Source of the DNA: Ailanthus altissimus
Taxonomy: Eukaryota; Streptophyta; Magnoliopsida; Sapindales; Simaroubaceae
Reading direction: 5' to 3'
Assembly (NCBI GenBank): GCA_946807835.1
Contig: OX327700.1
Coordinates: 28,308,001 to 28,372,000, forward strand
DNA: 64,000 bases
Part shown: piece after piece, positions 49,140 through 60,057 of the stretch
How positions within the stretch are numbered: the stretch's first letter is position 1
Layout of the letters: each line of letters begins with the position of its first letter
Notes under the pieces: model-generated
Seen by the model: the letters and a program-made list of their open reading frames with translations, nothing else
Databases searched by the model: none
What the model was told of the DNA's origin: nothing
Position numbers and translations under genes: made by a program

Positions 49140-50977
49140 CTTTCTAATTTATTTAAATTAATGATAATTAACAACAAATAATGATCAATCACACCAATTT
49201 ATACATTATAGGGATTTTTTTGCACACTTTCCCAAACCTTGAGGGGCCTACGAGTGCTTAACTCGTTGCGTTTCAGTATTTCTTTCCACATCGTTTTAAT
49301 TTTCACCTCTGGTTGTTCCTCTCGTACTCATGTAAAACGTAGACCGACCCATTTTCAAGTAATCTAAAACATTTTTTTTTAAACTTTGACTGAAAAACGT
49401 TTTTTCTAACACTAATATTTTAATTGGAGGCTACCGCAATCAGCGGTAAATTGCATGGAAACATTATTACAAGCGAGGCTGCTGCCGTCGTTCAGTCTAA
49501 AATATTCATTAAATTATATGTAAATATATTGTTTCGACTCACTTCTTCTACCATATTTTTTTTTGCCCTTTTGCTACTACTGTTATGTCCATATTGAACA
49601 AATCTCCTACAGTTTTGCTTTGGATAGCCAAAAATTCTTGCTCCGCTATTGTTAATTGCGATACAATTGAAAACTTAGTCCTAAAATGAACTAGTTATAC
49701 TCCTTTACTCATTTGGGATTAAAGCATTTTTGTTGTGAAAAGGGAGATAAGTAAATTATGCACCTAGTTGTTTGTTCAGATGGCAAAATCCTAGTATCCT
49801 TTAACTTTACTTAGGTGTTTAAGTTTTGGAAAAGTTTCACAACAACATAAATATTTCATTTTTTTTAGGGGTTTCAATTTCCTCTATTGTAGAAGTACGA
49901 GTTTAATTATGCATAAATAATAAATAATATATTATATAATAAATATCATATAAAATATTAGTATAAAAATATGAATTTAAGTATACGTAAATATTAAGTG
50001 ATGTATTATATAATAAATTTTGGGCGGAATATTAGAGTAAAAGAAGGAGAGAAAGGTAAATTACTGTATATTAACTAAAAAAGTGACCCAGCAGAAGCAT
50101 AGAACAAATGGTGCACATTAACTTCACATGTAGATACATAATTACAGGTTGTAATTTCACTGCAATCTGGGCTTGTGATTGCACAGTTCAGGTCAGTTTT
50201 GGCGTCCTGCACACATTCCTTCGATAAATCGTGTCGCATGACGTTCAATTTTGCATCCTTATATCGCTTTTCTCAATGTATGTAATTGTTTGTTCCTTAA
50301 AAACAAAATTGGCCTACGCATATAACGTTTTTCATTAATTATTACCACAAGGATATTGATATTTCCTTTTTGACCAAGTTCGTTCAATTCATAATTTCTT
50401 TTTCGTATCATTACTAAGTTGTTCCTTTACGTCAAGTCCATACGTATATAATAGACGAGGACAAGTCTATGTCAATTATTTTAATATCTTTCTTTGAATG
50501 CTCTCGATGACGACCTTATACGACAAGTTTAATGATTTGACTAAGTCCTATTTATATATATAGTGATTCACAAGAAGGGTTCAAAATCGGGAGCTCCGAT
50601 AATGGGTCAACTTTCACCGTAAATGTTGCTCAAAGTTTCTTGTAAAGCAGAAAGTAATTATTTTTATTAGCCGTTTGATAGAACATTAGGTCTGAAACTT
50701 GAATTTCTTTCCGAATTTCTAGAAGCATGCATGTTTTAATGTTGTTACTTGTTGACTACTAGTAGAAAATGGCAGTACCAACAAGGATTAGTGAATTATA
50801 GTGAAAATGATCTAAATAATAAAGAAAAATCTTACTTTAATTTTTAATTTAATTAATATATATTAATTTAATTTTTATTTTTAATACATATCATATTAGT
50901 CTTTACTGTTATAAAGATTATATTAAATTATTATTTTTATTATTTTTTATGTGACAAATGATGGATGTTTTATAATT
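49140..50977. other. Intergenic, no gene seen
   Basis: AT-rich sequence with no coding features that I can support. Small patches at 49200-49460 and 50110-50460 are less AT-rich but remain unassigned. Confidence 0.5.
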
Positions 50978-50982
50978 TTGTG

Positions 50983-51256
50983 TGTAAAAAGTTTATAAAT
51001 TATACATATCTTCATATTGACATGATATTGTCAATTTTGAGTTTAAACTAGTTTTATTCTTAAATTTTACATAAAAGGTTTCGTACTAATAAAGATATGA
51101 TTCACTCCTTATATATCTATAATCTTCCCAATTCTTTTTTAATGTGGGACTTTGTTTGCTTCCTTAATAATTTTCTTTGGAGATATGGTTTACTCTTTAT
51201 ATACCTATGATCTTCTCAATTTCTTTCCAATGTAGGACTTTGTTTGATTCCTTAAC
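50983..51256 (-). repeat. 3' LTR of the TRIM-like element, with an internal duplication
   Basis: 274 bp against 187 bp in the partner. The excess comes from a repeated block: AGATATGATTCACTCC...GGGACTTTGTTTGCTTCC is followed by AGATATGGTTTACTC...GGACTTTGTTTGATTCC. The adjacent sequence ATCCTCTCCTC is purine-rich on the minus strand, as expected for a polypurine tract. Confidence 0.7.
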
Positions 51257-51373
51257 AATCCTCTCCTCAAACAAAGGACTACAAACCCCCCCCAAACGAT
51301 ATTCTATTCAACTATCTTTAACATAAGAAGATCTCACTTTTTTTTTTTTATATTTATCTTCTACTTATCTTCA

Positions 51374-52130
51374 CTTCGTTGTGGGAGCACGCCTTACGTG
51401 AAGCCTATAGTACCCCCTATCTTGAGAGCCCGCTCTATCAGGTCAACTCCTTACTTCTCATTGAACAAAGGACCACAAAACCTCATCTCAAACGATATTT
51501 CATTCGTCTATCTTTCACATAAGAAGATCTCGCTCTCTTTTTGGTACTCATATTCTACTTATCTTTACTGCGTTGTGGGAGTACGCTTTACGTAAAGGCC
51601 AGAGTACCACCTATCTCGAGAGCCCGCTCTATCAGGTCAACTTCTTATCATTGCGTTGGGAGACACACTTTACATGAAACCCGCATCACTGCGTCGATAT
51701 TTCATCTGTCTATCTTCCACATAAGAAGATCTCGCTCTCTTTTTGATATTCATTTTCTATTTATCTTCACTTCGTTGTGGGAGCATGCCTTACGTGAAGC
51801 CCAGAGTACTGCCTATCTCGAGAGCTTGCTTTATCAGGTCAAGTCTTTACCTCTCATCGAACAAAGGACCACAAAATCTCCCATCAAATGATATTCCATT
51901 TGTCTATCTTCCACATAGGAAGATCTTGCTCTCTTTTTAGTACTCATCTTCTACTTATCTTCATTGTATTGTGGGAGCATGTCTTACGTGAAGCCCAGAG
52001 TACCGCCTATCTTGAGAGCCCACTCTATCAGATCAACTCCTTATCACTGCGTTTGGGAGACACACCTTAAGTGAAGCCCGCATCACTACGTTGAGAGAAC
52101 ATGCCTTACGTGATGCCCAGGAGCATACCA
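51374..52130. repeat. Tandem array of about 195-bp units inside the TRIM-like element
   Basis: The phrase GTTGTGGGAGCACGCCTTAC, then GTGAAGCCC, recurs with spacings of about 194, 202 and 194 bp (about 51380, 51574, 51776 and 51970), with half units near 51655 and 52045. Each unit also has CTCGAGAGCCCGCTCTATCA and CACATAAGAAGATCTCGCTC. The open frames at 51398-52070 are translations of the array. Confidence 0.85.
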
Positions 52131-52243
52131 CCACCTGTCCATAGAGTTTACTACGGATCCCATCGCAAATTAAGGCTTACCAGGCTTACCACTTTCTTGT
52201 TCGGCATTGAAGATTTCTTGCACATTGTTAACTATGGGGCATG

Positions 52244-52255
52244 GCTTTGATACCA
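52244..52255 (-). other. Primer-binding site of the TRIM-like element
   Basis: The minus strand reads TGGTATCAAAGC two bases outside the right LTR, one mismatch from the initiator tRNA-Met consensus TGGTATCAGAGC. It fixes the element's orientation. Confidence 0.8.
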
Positions 52256-52257
52256 TT

Positions 52258-52444
52258 TGTAAGGAGTCTATAAATCACACATATCTCTACATTGGTATAA
52301 TATTGTCCATTTTGGGCCTAAGCCCTCGTACTTTTACTCTTGAATTCTACTCAAAAGGTCTCATACTTATAGAGATATGATTCACTCTTTATATACTCAT
52401 GATCTTTTTCATTTCTTTTCAAAACTTTATTTACTTCTTTAATA
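52258..52444 (-). repeat. 5' LTR of the TRIM-like element
   Basis: Begins TGTAAGGAGTCTATAAATC and ends TTTACTTCTTTAATA on plus. It is the shorter of the two terminal repeats and lacks the internal duplication. Confidence 0.75.
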
Positions 52445-52875
52445 TTGTAAAAAGTGAGAAATATTTATTTATTTATTTAATTTTAATTCAGCTCCATTTG
52501 ATTTTCTTTTAACAAACAGTCGAAGAATCTCTCTTAGGTATTCTAACAAACACTTGCTTATTACTTTCACTATCAGTAGAACCTTAAATCTATTAGAATT
52601 CCTTCAATTTTTTTTTTTAAAAAAAAGAATAAGAACCCATTTATTATCTCTTATTAAATGCTTATTTTCTAACTCTACAGACACTAATTCTTCTCAAAAG
52701 TCGTTTTTAGAATACTTCTAAAACTTCAGCTCTTTTTTTAGTCAATTTTCAACTTCTGCCCAATTATAGCCCTCGTTACAGGGATTGAAAATCCTAATCT
52801 TACATTTACCGTTAATGTATCCACAGGTCTATATTAGAGTACCATCAGGCATTACAACATCTATATTGTTGAAGC

Positions 52876-52896
52876 GAGAGCTATCAACATTGGTAA
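52876..52896. repeat. Inverted repeat, left arm (partner 53572-53592)
   Basis: GAGAGCTATCAACATTGGTA pairs with the reverse complement of 53572-53592 with one mismatch over 21 bp. The flanks beyond this core do not pair well. The function is unknown. Confidence 0.6.
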
Positions 52897-53571
52897 AAGA
52901 GGCAAATGTAGCGTTGAAGAGTTTCTTCTAATTTTCCTTTAAAGAATAATTTTAAAATAGAAGCTGAGGTCGTTTAAAAAGTGAAGTTTTTTTTTAAATT
53001 TTTTTTTATAGAATCCCAACATGAGGCAGGCTTTGAGTAGTTTCTTAGTATTTCCGGTTAAGAAGTTGAAATTATTCATTGACAAAATCTCTTCATATCA
53101 AGGTAAGATACAGTAGTTTTATGGTGTCAAGTTATCATGACTTGAATTTTCACGAGGGAGTAAAACTTGTTATGGTAAAGCAATGGTCCCTCAGAAGCGT
53201 ATATCCTGAAATCTCATAAAGCTGAAGGGATGGAAGAATATTAGGTTAGATGTTCAAAAATGCACCGGCAAGTAATCCTTCCATTGCAAGGAGAATTTCC
53301 GGAGGGAATTATAATTGGAATTCAAAAGTTATTCTACTTAATATGTTGAAAAGTGATTATGGAAAGTTTAATTCTTGTAAGGTAGCCTAGGTAGGGTTTC
53401 ATATGCATGTGAGATCAATTAATTGTATATATTTTTGTGTTTGTGGGTTCTTTTTCCTGCTTGGTTCTCGCATGGTGTTAATTTTTAATTCCATAAATCT
53501 TCAAAATAGTTCAACCTCAAAAGATTCAGGAGGGTTTATGGTAGGATTTTGATGTATTTGGCTTAAGGTAG

Positions 53572-53592
53572 TTGCCAATGTTGATAGCTCTC
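53572..53592. repeat. Inverted repeat, right arm
   Basis: TTGCCAATGTTGATAGCTCT mirrors 52876-52896, about 0.7 kb away. Confidence 0.6.
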
Positions 53593-54779
53593 ACTCTTTG
53601 TTGCAAGAGTTGTCATAGCTGGTTGGAGAAGAAGATGAGTTGAAAGAAATCTTTATCCTAACAAATCTACTTATCCATCAATCTCCTATATATGGTTGTT
53701 TTCTTTGTAGTGCGCAATTGTTCAATCCAAGACAGGCGACATGAAAAAAGCAATAAAAGATTAAATGTGAAAAACAATGAAAGATTAAATGTCTGATTCA
53801 TTTTGTTTTGTGTGTAGTGGAAGTCCACTACAAGTTGTTCTCTTTAAATCTCTCTGAGAACTTGTCTTGTGAAGAGCATGTGGATCCCATAATTATGATG
53901 TTAGCGGTGAAGACATCTAATACATTAGGTAAGTTGTTATTATGAATCTTTAAATTAAAAAATGGGACACGATAAAAAGTCAGTTTTACGTAGACACGTT
54001 ATAAGTATTCTTTTATCCTTGAAAAGTAACTTCTTTATAGTAATTAAAGAAATATTTATTGATTAAACAAAAGAATACATCAAGGTTTCAAATAAAATAA
54101 ATATCACAATCTAAAATACTTTACATAAGACATCTAACTACTTTTGAACAATGACATCAAAACATTATTTATTTATGACTTCAAAACATCTAAATTAAAT
54201 AGCAAAATTTAATGTGATGTATATTAAAAAAGTGAAGAATAAATTGATATATAATTAAATTAGAGATCAAAATGACATTTTCTCAAATAATAATCTTTTC
54301 GAAACTTTTCATGGGTGTAAATCAAGACTTTGAGAAAACAAAATTTATTACATAAAATATAACCAATAAATTTTGATATTTTAACGCTGATATAAGTTTA
54401 TGATTTATGAATTGTAAGCAAATAAATATTTTTAAATGTAGACTAAAATTGCAGACTCGATTTAATTAAATTATAGGTCGCCATATTTTTAAAAGATGTA
54501 AATATTTGTATTGAAAAATGAGTTATAAATAAAACTCATAAAAAACATGATTCGAATATCGTACGACAATAATATGACATTATTATTTATCAATTGTTTG
54601 TTGATTTAAGGCACCCTTAGCTTGAGTACGATTGCAAGAATACGATCATAAAGTTCCTTTGACAACAATAGCAAATATATAAAATATCTCTCAAAAATTA
54701 AATCAAAATTTTAAATAATAAAACAATCATTTCAAAACTTTAAGTTATAAATAATGTTATAAGTCTCAAATAATACTTA

Positions 54780-54920
54780 AATTTTTTTTTATTTTAAATA
54801 ATGTGTTAAATAATTATTGAAGGGTGAAATAATATAAAAGATAATTTTAAAATTTACATAATTTTATTACAAAATATTACTTAACACTTCAATTTAAAAT
54901 TTAAAATTTGAGATATCATT
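54780..54920. mobile_element. MITE-like repeat related to the 6907-7625 cluster
   Basis: Contains AATGTGTTAAATAATTATTG, then AATAATATAAAAGATAATTT, and on the right an ATTACTTAACACTT string. It has the same arrangement as the other copies in the window. Confidence 0.55.
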
Positions 54921-56392
54921 TAAGAAAGAATAACATTACTCTTAAGTTATATTGTAATAATTTAGATTCAATAATTAACTAGATATTGTGTTACCCTCGA
55001 TAATTACTACTAAAAATTAAGTAAATATTGTTTACTCTTGTAAAGAGAGTGGAGCTCAGATGAATTCACTCTGCGATGTAAGCTTAATGTAAAACAAATA
55101 AATTTATATTAAAAAAAGGGCATCAATTGAGAAAATTCAAGAATTCCAAATTCTCTTAGCCTCACCTTTCACAAGCGACCTTCATTTTCGACTTAAGATC
55201 ACAATCCAAACATGCCCATACTCAAATATTTTTCTATGCAATCATGCAAGTATTACGTTTATTTTCTTTAAAAGGATGATTAGCTTTACTGTAAGCAATA
55301 ACAGATAATGCCATCGTAACAACAAGAATACGATCCAATATTTGATAAAGAATATTTAAATGCTATAATTACTTTGTTAACAACTAGGTTAATGGGTTTT
55401 TATATACTTGTGCTTGTGATTATCCGAAGAGAGAGAGTTGGTGACCGATGGCAAGTAGTGTTAAGTTTAACTTCTTGTCAGCAGTTGAATTCTTATATAT
55501 AATGGTTTGGTTTGGTCATCTAATCCTTAGCACAAAGTTTACGTAATATTTGTATTTTGGTTGAGTTGTTCAGTTAGCTTAATTTGGACCAGTCTTGCAG
55601 AAAAGGCAAAGACTAAAGAGAAGCATGGACCTGGCCCGGCGGGTAAAACAAGCGCGCTGAAAATGCCTTCAATAACTTCTTTTCCCGGTCTTTCTGATAT
55701 ATAACCATAACTGTCAACCTTTTCGTCTTCTTGTACGTTAAATTGTTCTGAAAATTCTTGTGAGTTATAGAGAAGATGTATTCTTGTTTTATGCATTTGT
55801 TCTTTTAACTATAACTTTGGAGTTCTCCCATGCCCATAGAGCTTTTCAAGTTTTGGGTTTTCTCCAGGTTTGCTGTTTGCTTCTCAACTTAATGACTTGT
55901 TTCTGTTTCTTTGTTGTTTATTAAATTGCAAACAGAAGCGGGTAGAGGGCTCTCTTAATTTTCTATATGCTCTTTTCCTCCTTTGGTCATTATTTCTTGG
56001 TAAATTGTAAATTCTCAATTTCATAAGCTCCATAGTCATGGTTCTACTTTTTTTTTTTTTTTTCCGTTATAGACATATAGGTGCTTAAATATCTAATAAC
56101 CTTTCACGAGAACAAAATGAAGAGAATCATATAACTTGTTATGCAAAGGATATCTGTTTGGGAACCCCTGTTTTTCATCTTGTTTGCATGGGTTTTGGTG
56201 TTAATTTGGTAGGTTTCTGAATAATTTAGAAAAAGGGATTATTGATTTCTTCATGTTTTTGGCTCTCTAAATGCTTGATATAATACTGAGCTCTCACTGT
56301 TGTTAATATTTTTATTTTATTTTATCAGGATTCATAAAATTCTGGGCATAGAGGTCGAAAATCAGTCGTCTGTAATTTCTTGTGTATGAAAT

Positions 56393-59300
56393 ATGGGAAG
56401 ACACTTGCATAGAGAACGTTCTGGTACTGAATTTCAGGACCACTTTTGGTGCTGGTTGTGGGGCATGCTCCATATTCTTGATCATCATCACGGGAATAAT
56501 GCTAAGAAGATCCTTCCACATAAAAAGCACCATGGAAGAAGACGTGCCATATGTAAGCAATTTCAATTTTGCCTCGTCCTATCTCCATTTCTTAAATGCA
56601 TCTTGGTTCTAGACTGCAAAAGCACAGAAACTTTGCATCTAGTTGTCTGACGTTGCTTTCATAAAGAACCACAAGGATTAGACTCTTATGTTTATATAAA
56701 AATTCTTGATTAGAGTTGAAGATCTGTACAATATAGGACAATAATAGGTCCCTCTTTTCACCATTTTTCTTTTCTTGCTAACTGAAAAATTTGTAACTAA
56801 TAGAGGCAATTTTAGAGTTAAAATACACCACAGAGTTGGATCATGACTATCTTTTTACATGGGCAGTTGGTGATCATTAGCATTAGTCTCAGTGATGTTC
56901 ACATAACATGCAGTACAATATACTCTTAGATTCTTTCTGTTAAAGATACCCCTTTCAAATCTTTTGGTTTGCTGTGTGATATAAGACCTTTAGATTGGAC
57001 TTGTTCTAATAATGGAAACTATTAAACTGATTATATGCCTGGCCCACTTGTGTTCAATTGCCTCTGGATAAAAGAAATTTCCCTATGCTGAGACAGAAGC
57101 AAAGGAAATCCTAGGGAGCAGAACAAGGGGCGATCACTAAGCAGCTGATCCTCTTAATCATATAGGTAAATTTTGGATTTTCAATGCAGTTACTGATGCA
57201 TATTAACAAATTGCAGGCTGTGGAAATCCCAGGACAATTTCCATGGACCGTGATACTGGTGCACAAATATCATTGGAGGATGGAGCAGACAACTTCTTAG
57301 TAAGTTACTTGAGAATCCATACACTGATGTGCTGTTTTATTAATTGTGGATAATAACATTTTGTTCCTCTCATCACGGGTTTTGAAATTGTGAAGTGTTT
57401 CTTCAGCATGACAAAGCATGAACTGACAGTAACTTAATTTAACATTATCAGGCAAAACAGCATGCTACAAAAGTTAGTCCCATCAACAATGATTCCAGCA
57501 AAGCCTGCATGAAAGCATTAATCACTGAAGGGATGTCCAAGGAAGAGGACCGCGAACATTGGTTTTTAGGCTTCCATGCTCAAACAAAGTTTCTGCGAAC
57601 AGATTCAATTCATCACTTAGAACCCTCAGATTATGGCCTTGGAAAAATAGGCAGAGACTGGGCAAGTCCAATCATTGTCCTTCATAAAAATGCAAACCCT
57701 TCTGCCAGTGGAGTGCAACTTTCATCATTGAAAAAGACAAGTGGGAGACTCGTTGCAACAAATGCTAACTCTGATTTTTGTGATAGTGCGAATGCTGAGG
57801 GTAGCTTTGGACGATACCAGCAATCTGGAAAGCATGAAGTGGTCAAGTCTGATAAAGAAATGGAAACCTCAAAAAGTTGGCACCAGATGGATGCTAAGCA
57901 GCTTAACAGAGAAGTTTTTCATCAGCAGGTCAAGGAATATGCGGATGTTCTAGAGATCTTTAAGGTAAACAAGGAGTTATTCATCAAAATCCTGCAAGAT
58001 CCTGATACTGGCCGGAAAATATCCAACAGAAAAGCAAAATTCACCAAGTCAGGATCCTTTCCGGTAGCTGATATGTCGGGTGTTAGATTTCTTAGGCCAA
58101 CTACTCTAGAACATAAGCAGAATGAAGTCTGGACCTTTCCCAAGGCAGAAAAGTGGGCATCCAGTGGCCAAGTACCCAAGCATGATAGAGGCAGGTCTCA
58201 TAAAGGTTATAATGAGAAGACATTGCCTTCCTTGGCGGATGAGAGTGTAGGCAGCGTCAGAAAACATAGAACCCGCACTGAAGGTTTATCCCAGGTATCT
58301 AATCATCATAGTTGGAATCATTTGGTTGTCGGTCGCCTCAGAGACATAAAGCAGAGAATAAAACATGCAATCAAAGAGGGCAAAAAGGAGAGAAACAAAT
58401 CAAAAACAGATGGGTTCCTCCAAAGAGTTCCTTCCACGCGTACACCACCTACAAATGTAATAGAGATGGCCAAAAGTTTGGAAAATATAAGCATGAGCCA
58501 AGATGTTTCAGATAACTTCATAAATTCTGACGAGGCTCATGGTTTTGATCATGATCTCAGCAGCAGTAAACTATCCCGCATGAGAAGAACTTCCTCTCTA
58601 AATGAATCCCTGGACAGATATGCTCAGTTGTTTGAGTCTAGTTTCAGCAGAGAACCAAAATTACCTCACTCTAAGAGCTTAAAATTGAGAAATGAAGATA
58701 ATACTTCGTCAAGAGAGCATGCTCCAAAATTCTTCAGAAGGATTTCCTCTCTGTCTGCTCTTGAGTCATTTTCTTCCTTACTAAATGTGGTGGCTCGTGA
58801 TTCAGAGAAGGCAGTTAGGACTGAAGTGGATTACTATGCAAATACTGGAAGTTATACTCGTAGTGAAACAAAGTCAAGTAACTTTTCTGTAGATGCAGTT
58901 AAATCCGGACCGCTAGATGCTGTTGAAGAGACTGAATTGCAAAAGTACATGGGCAAAGGAAGTGATGGCTGTGCAAGTATTGAATATTCAGGTGTCCTAA
59001 TGGTGGGTGGAATTGATGAGAAACTTGCTGAGAATATGGTTGAGACAGCAAAAATTACTAGCATCTGTCAGGAAGATCAGGAGATTGATTCTCCAATGAA
59101 TCCTGTTGTGGACCTTCCAAAACCAAGTCTAGTTTCAGAGCCTCAAACTTGTTTTCCAGAAGATATCATGAACAATGCAGAATGTCCATTTTCAGAAGGT
59201 AACGGCCTATGGCTGTTATAAAATGCATTTCTTTCTTTTTTACTTTCTTATTTATAATTTCCTTGAATAACATAGTTTTACTAGTGAAATTTTCTTAAAC

Positions 59301-60057
59301 ATAATGGGATGGACTAAACTCAAAAGCATGCTACAAACAAACTGTTCGAGGTTCAAAAATTTATTACATCATAAATTCTTTGGGCTTAATTCTAACAGGT
59401 TCAGAGTCTCGGTGCATTCATATCAATGAGGCAGATTCTTCTTTTGTCATGCAAAATGCTGCCAACGAAGATTCTTTATCAAGCTTGTGCAGCAAAGTGA
59501 ATCATGGGCAGGACACTCACTTCTTGCATTTTGAATTGGACAATGATGAAACTTCCTTCAATTATGTAAGAGATGTACTCCAGCTGTCCGGCTTCATTGA
59601 GAGCGAGTCCCTTGGGAAATGGTACTCACTAGACCAGCCACTGGACGCTTCATTGTTCAAAGAGATGGAGAAATACTTACACCATGAACTACAATTCTCT
59701 GAGGAGTTTGATGGCAACTGTGATCATCGGCTTCTATTTGAATTGATCAACGAGGTGCTGCTTGAGATGTACGAGAGATCATTCACCTACTTCCCAAGAG
59801 GCTTCTCCTTCAATCAACGAATCCGTCCAATGCCTAAAGGACACCGTGTACTCGTGGAGGCTTGGTCAAGAATTTGCGGGTACCTGAGCTTTAGGTCTGA
59901 TCTGGACCAGTCATTGGATGATCTTGTGGCTAAGGATTTGGCAAAGGGGGATGGTTGGATGAATCATCAGTTTGAAACAGAATGTGTAACACTTGAACTC
60001 GAGGACTTGATCTTCGATGAACTCTTAGATGAAGTTATTTGGTCACGAGATAGTTGA
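56393..60057 (+). CDS. TRM-like protein with C-terminal DUF4378, 882 aa
   Basis: Four coding exons: 56393-56552, 57217-57299, 57452-59198 and 59399-60057. All are GT-AG and in phase (2649 nt with stop). The start MGRHLHRERSGTEF, followed by WGMLHILDHHHGNNAKKIL, matches the conserved N-terminus of the TRM32-like group (TON1 Recruiting Motif superfamily). Near residues 240-270, VKEYADVLEIFKVNKELFIK resembles the DUF3741-type motif. The middle is charged, Ser-rich and probably disordered. The C-terminus (about 717-875) is a DUF4378 domain, with FNYVRDVLQLSGF, LFELINEVLLEMYERSF and a final LELEDLIFDELLDEV. TRM proteins bring TON1 and PP2A to microtubules and shape cell division planes and cell form. 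That role here is inference from the family; TON1 binding by this member is not shown. No disabling mutation is seen. Confidence 0.88.

Larger units (their letters stand above)
50983..52444 (-). mobile_element. TRIM-like miniature LTR retroelement, about 1.46 kb
   Basis: Terminal direct repeats (50983-51256 and 52258-52444) both open TGTAA(A/G)..AGT.TATAAAT and run through ATATTGTC(A/C)ATTTTG and AGATATGATTCACTC. A primer-binding-like site lies beside the right repeat on the minus strand, and a purine-rich tract beside the left. The element is flanked by TTGTG (50978-50982) and TTGTA (52445-52449), a 4-of-5 match to a target duplication. No pol sequence is present. This is the plan of a TRIM element, and similar AACAATCCTC-CCTC...AACAAAGGA sequences are widespread in plants. 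The interior is mostly a tandem array. Confidence 0.75.
52450..56392. other. Intergenic DNA and 5' region of the TRM-like gene
   Basis: No gene is recognised at 52450-55400. It holds an inverted repeat pair (52876-52896 and 53572-53592) and a MITE-like copy at about 54780-54920. The last 900 bp before 56393 look like promoter and 5' UTR. A TATA-like TTATATATAATGG occurs at about 55493-55505, and a probable 5' UTR intron ends at the acceptor TTTTATTTTATCAG at about 56329. Confidence 0.5.

Noticed and set aside
51398..52070. Overlapping 60-116 aa frames
   Set aside because: They are translations of the 195-bp tandem array in the TRIM-like element.
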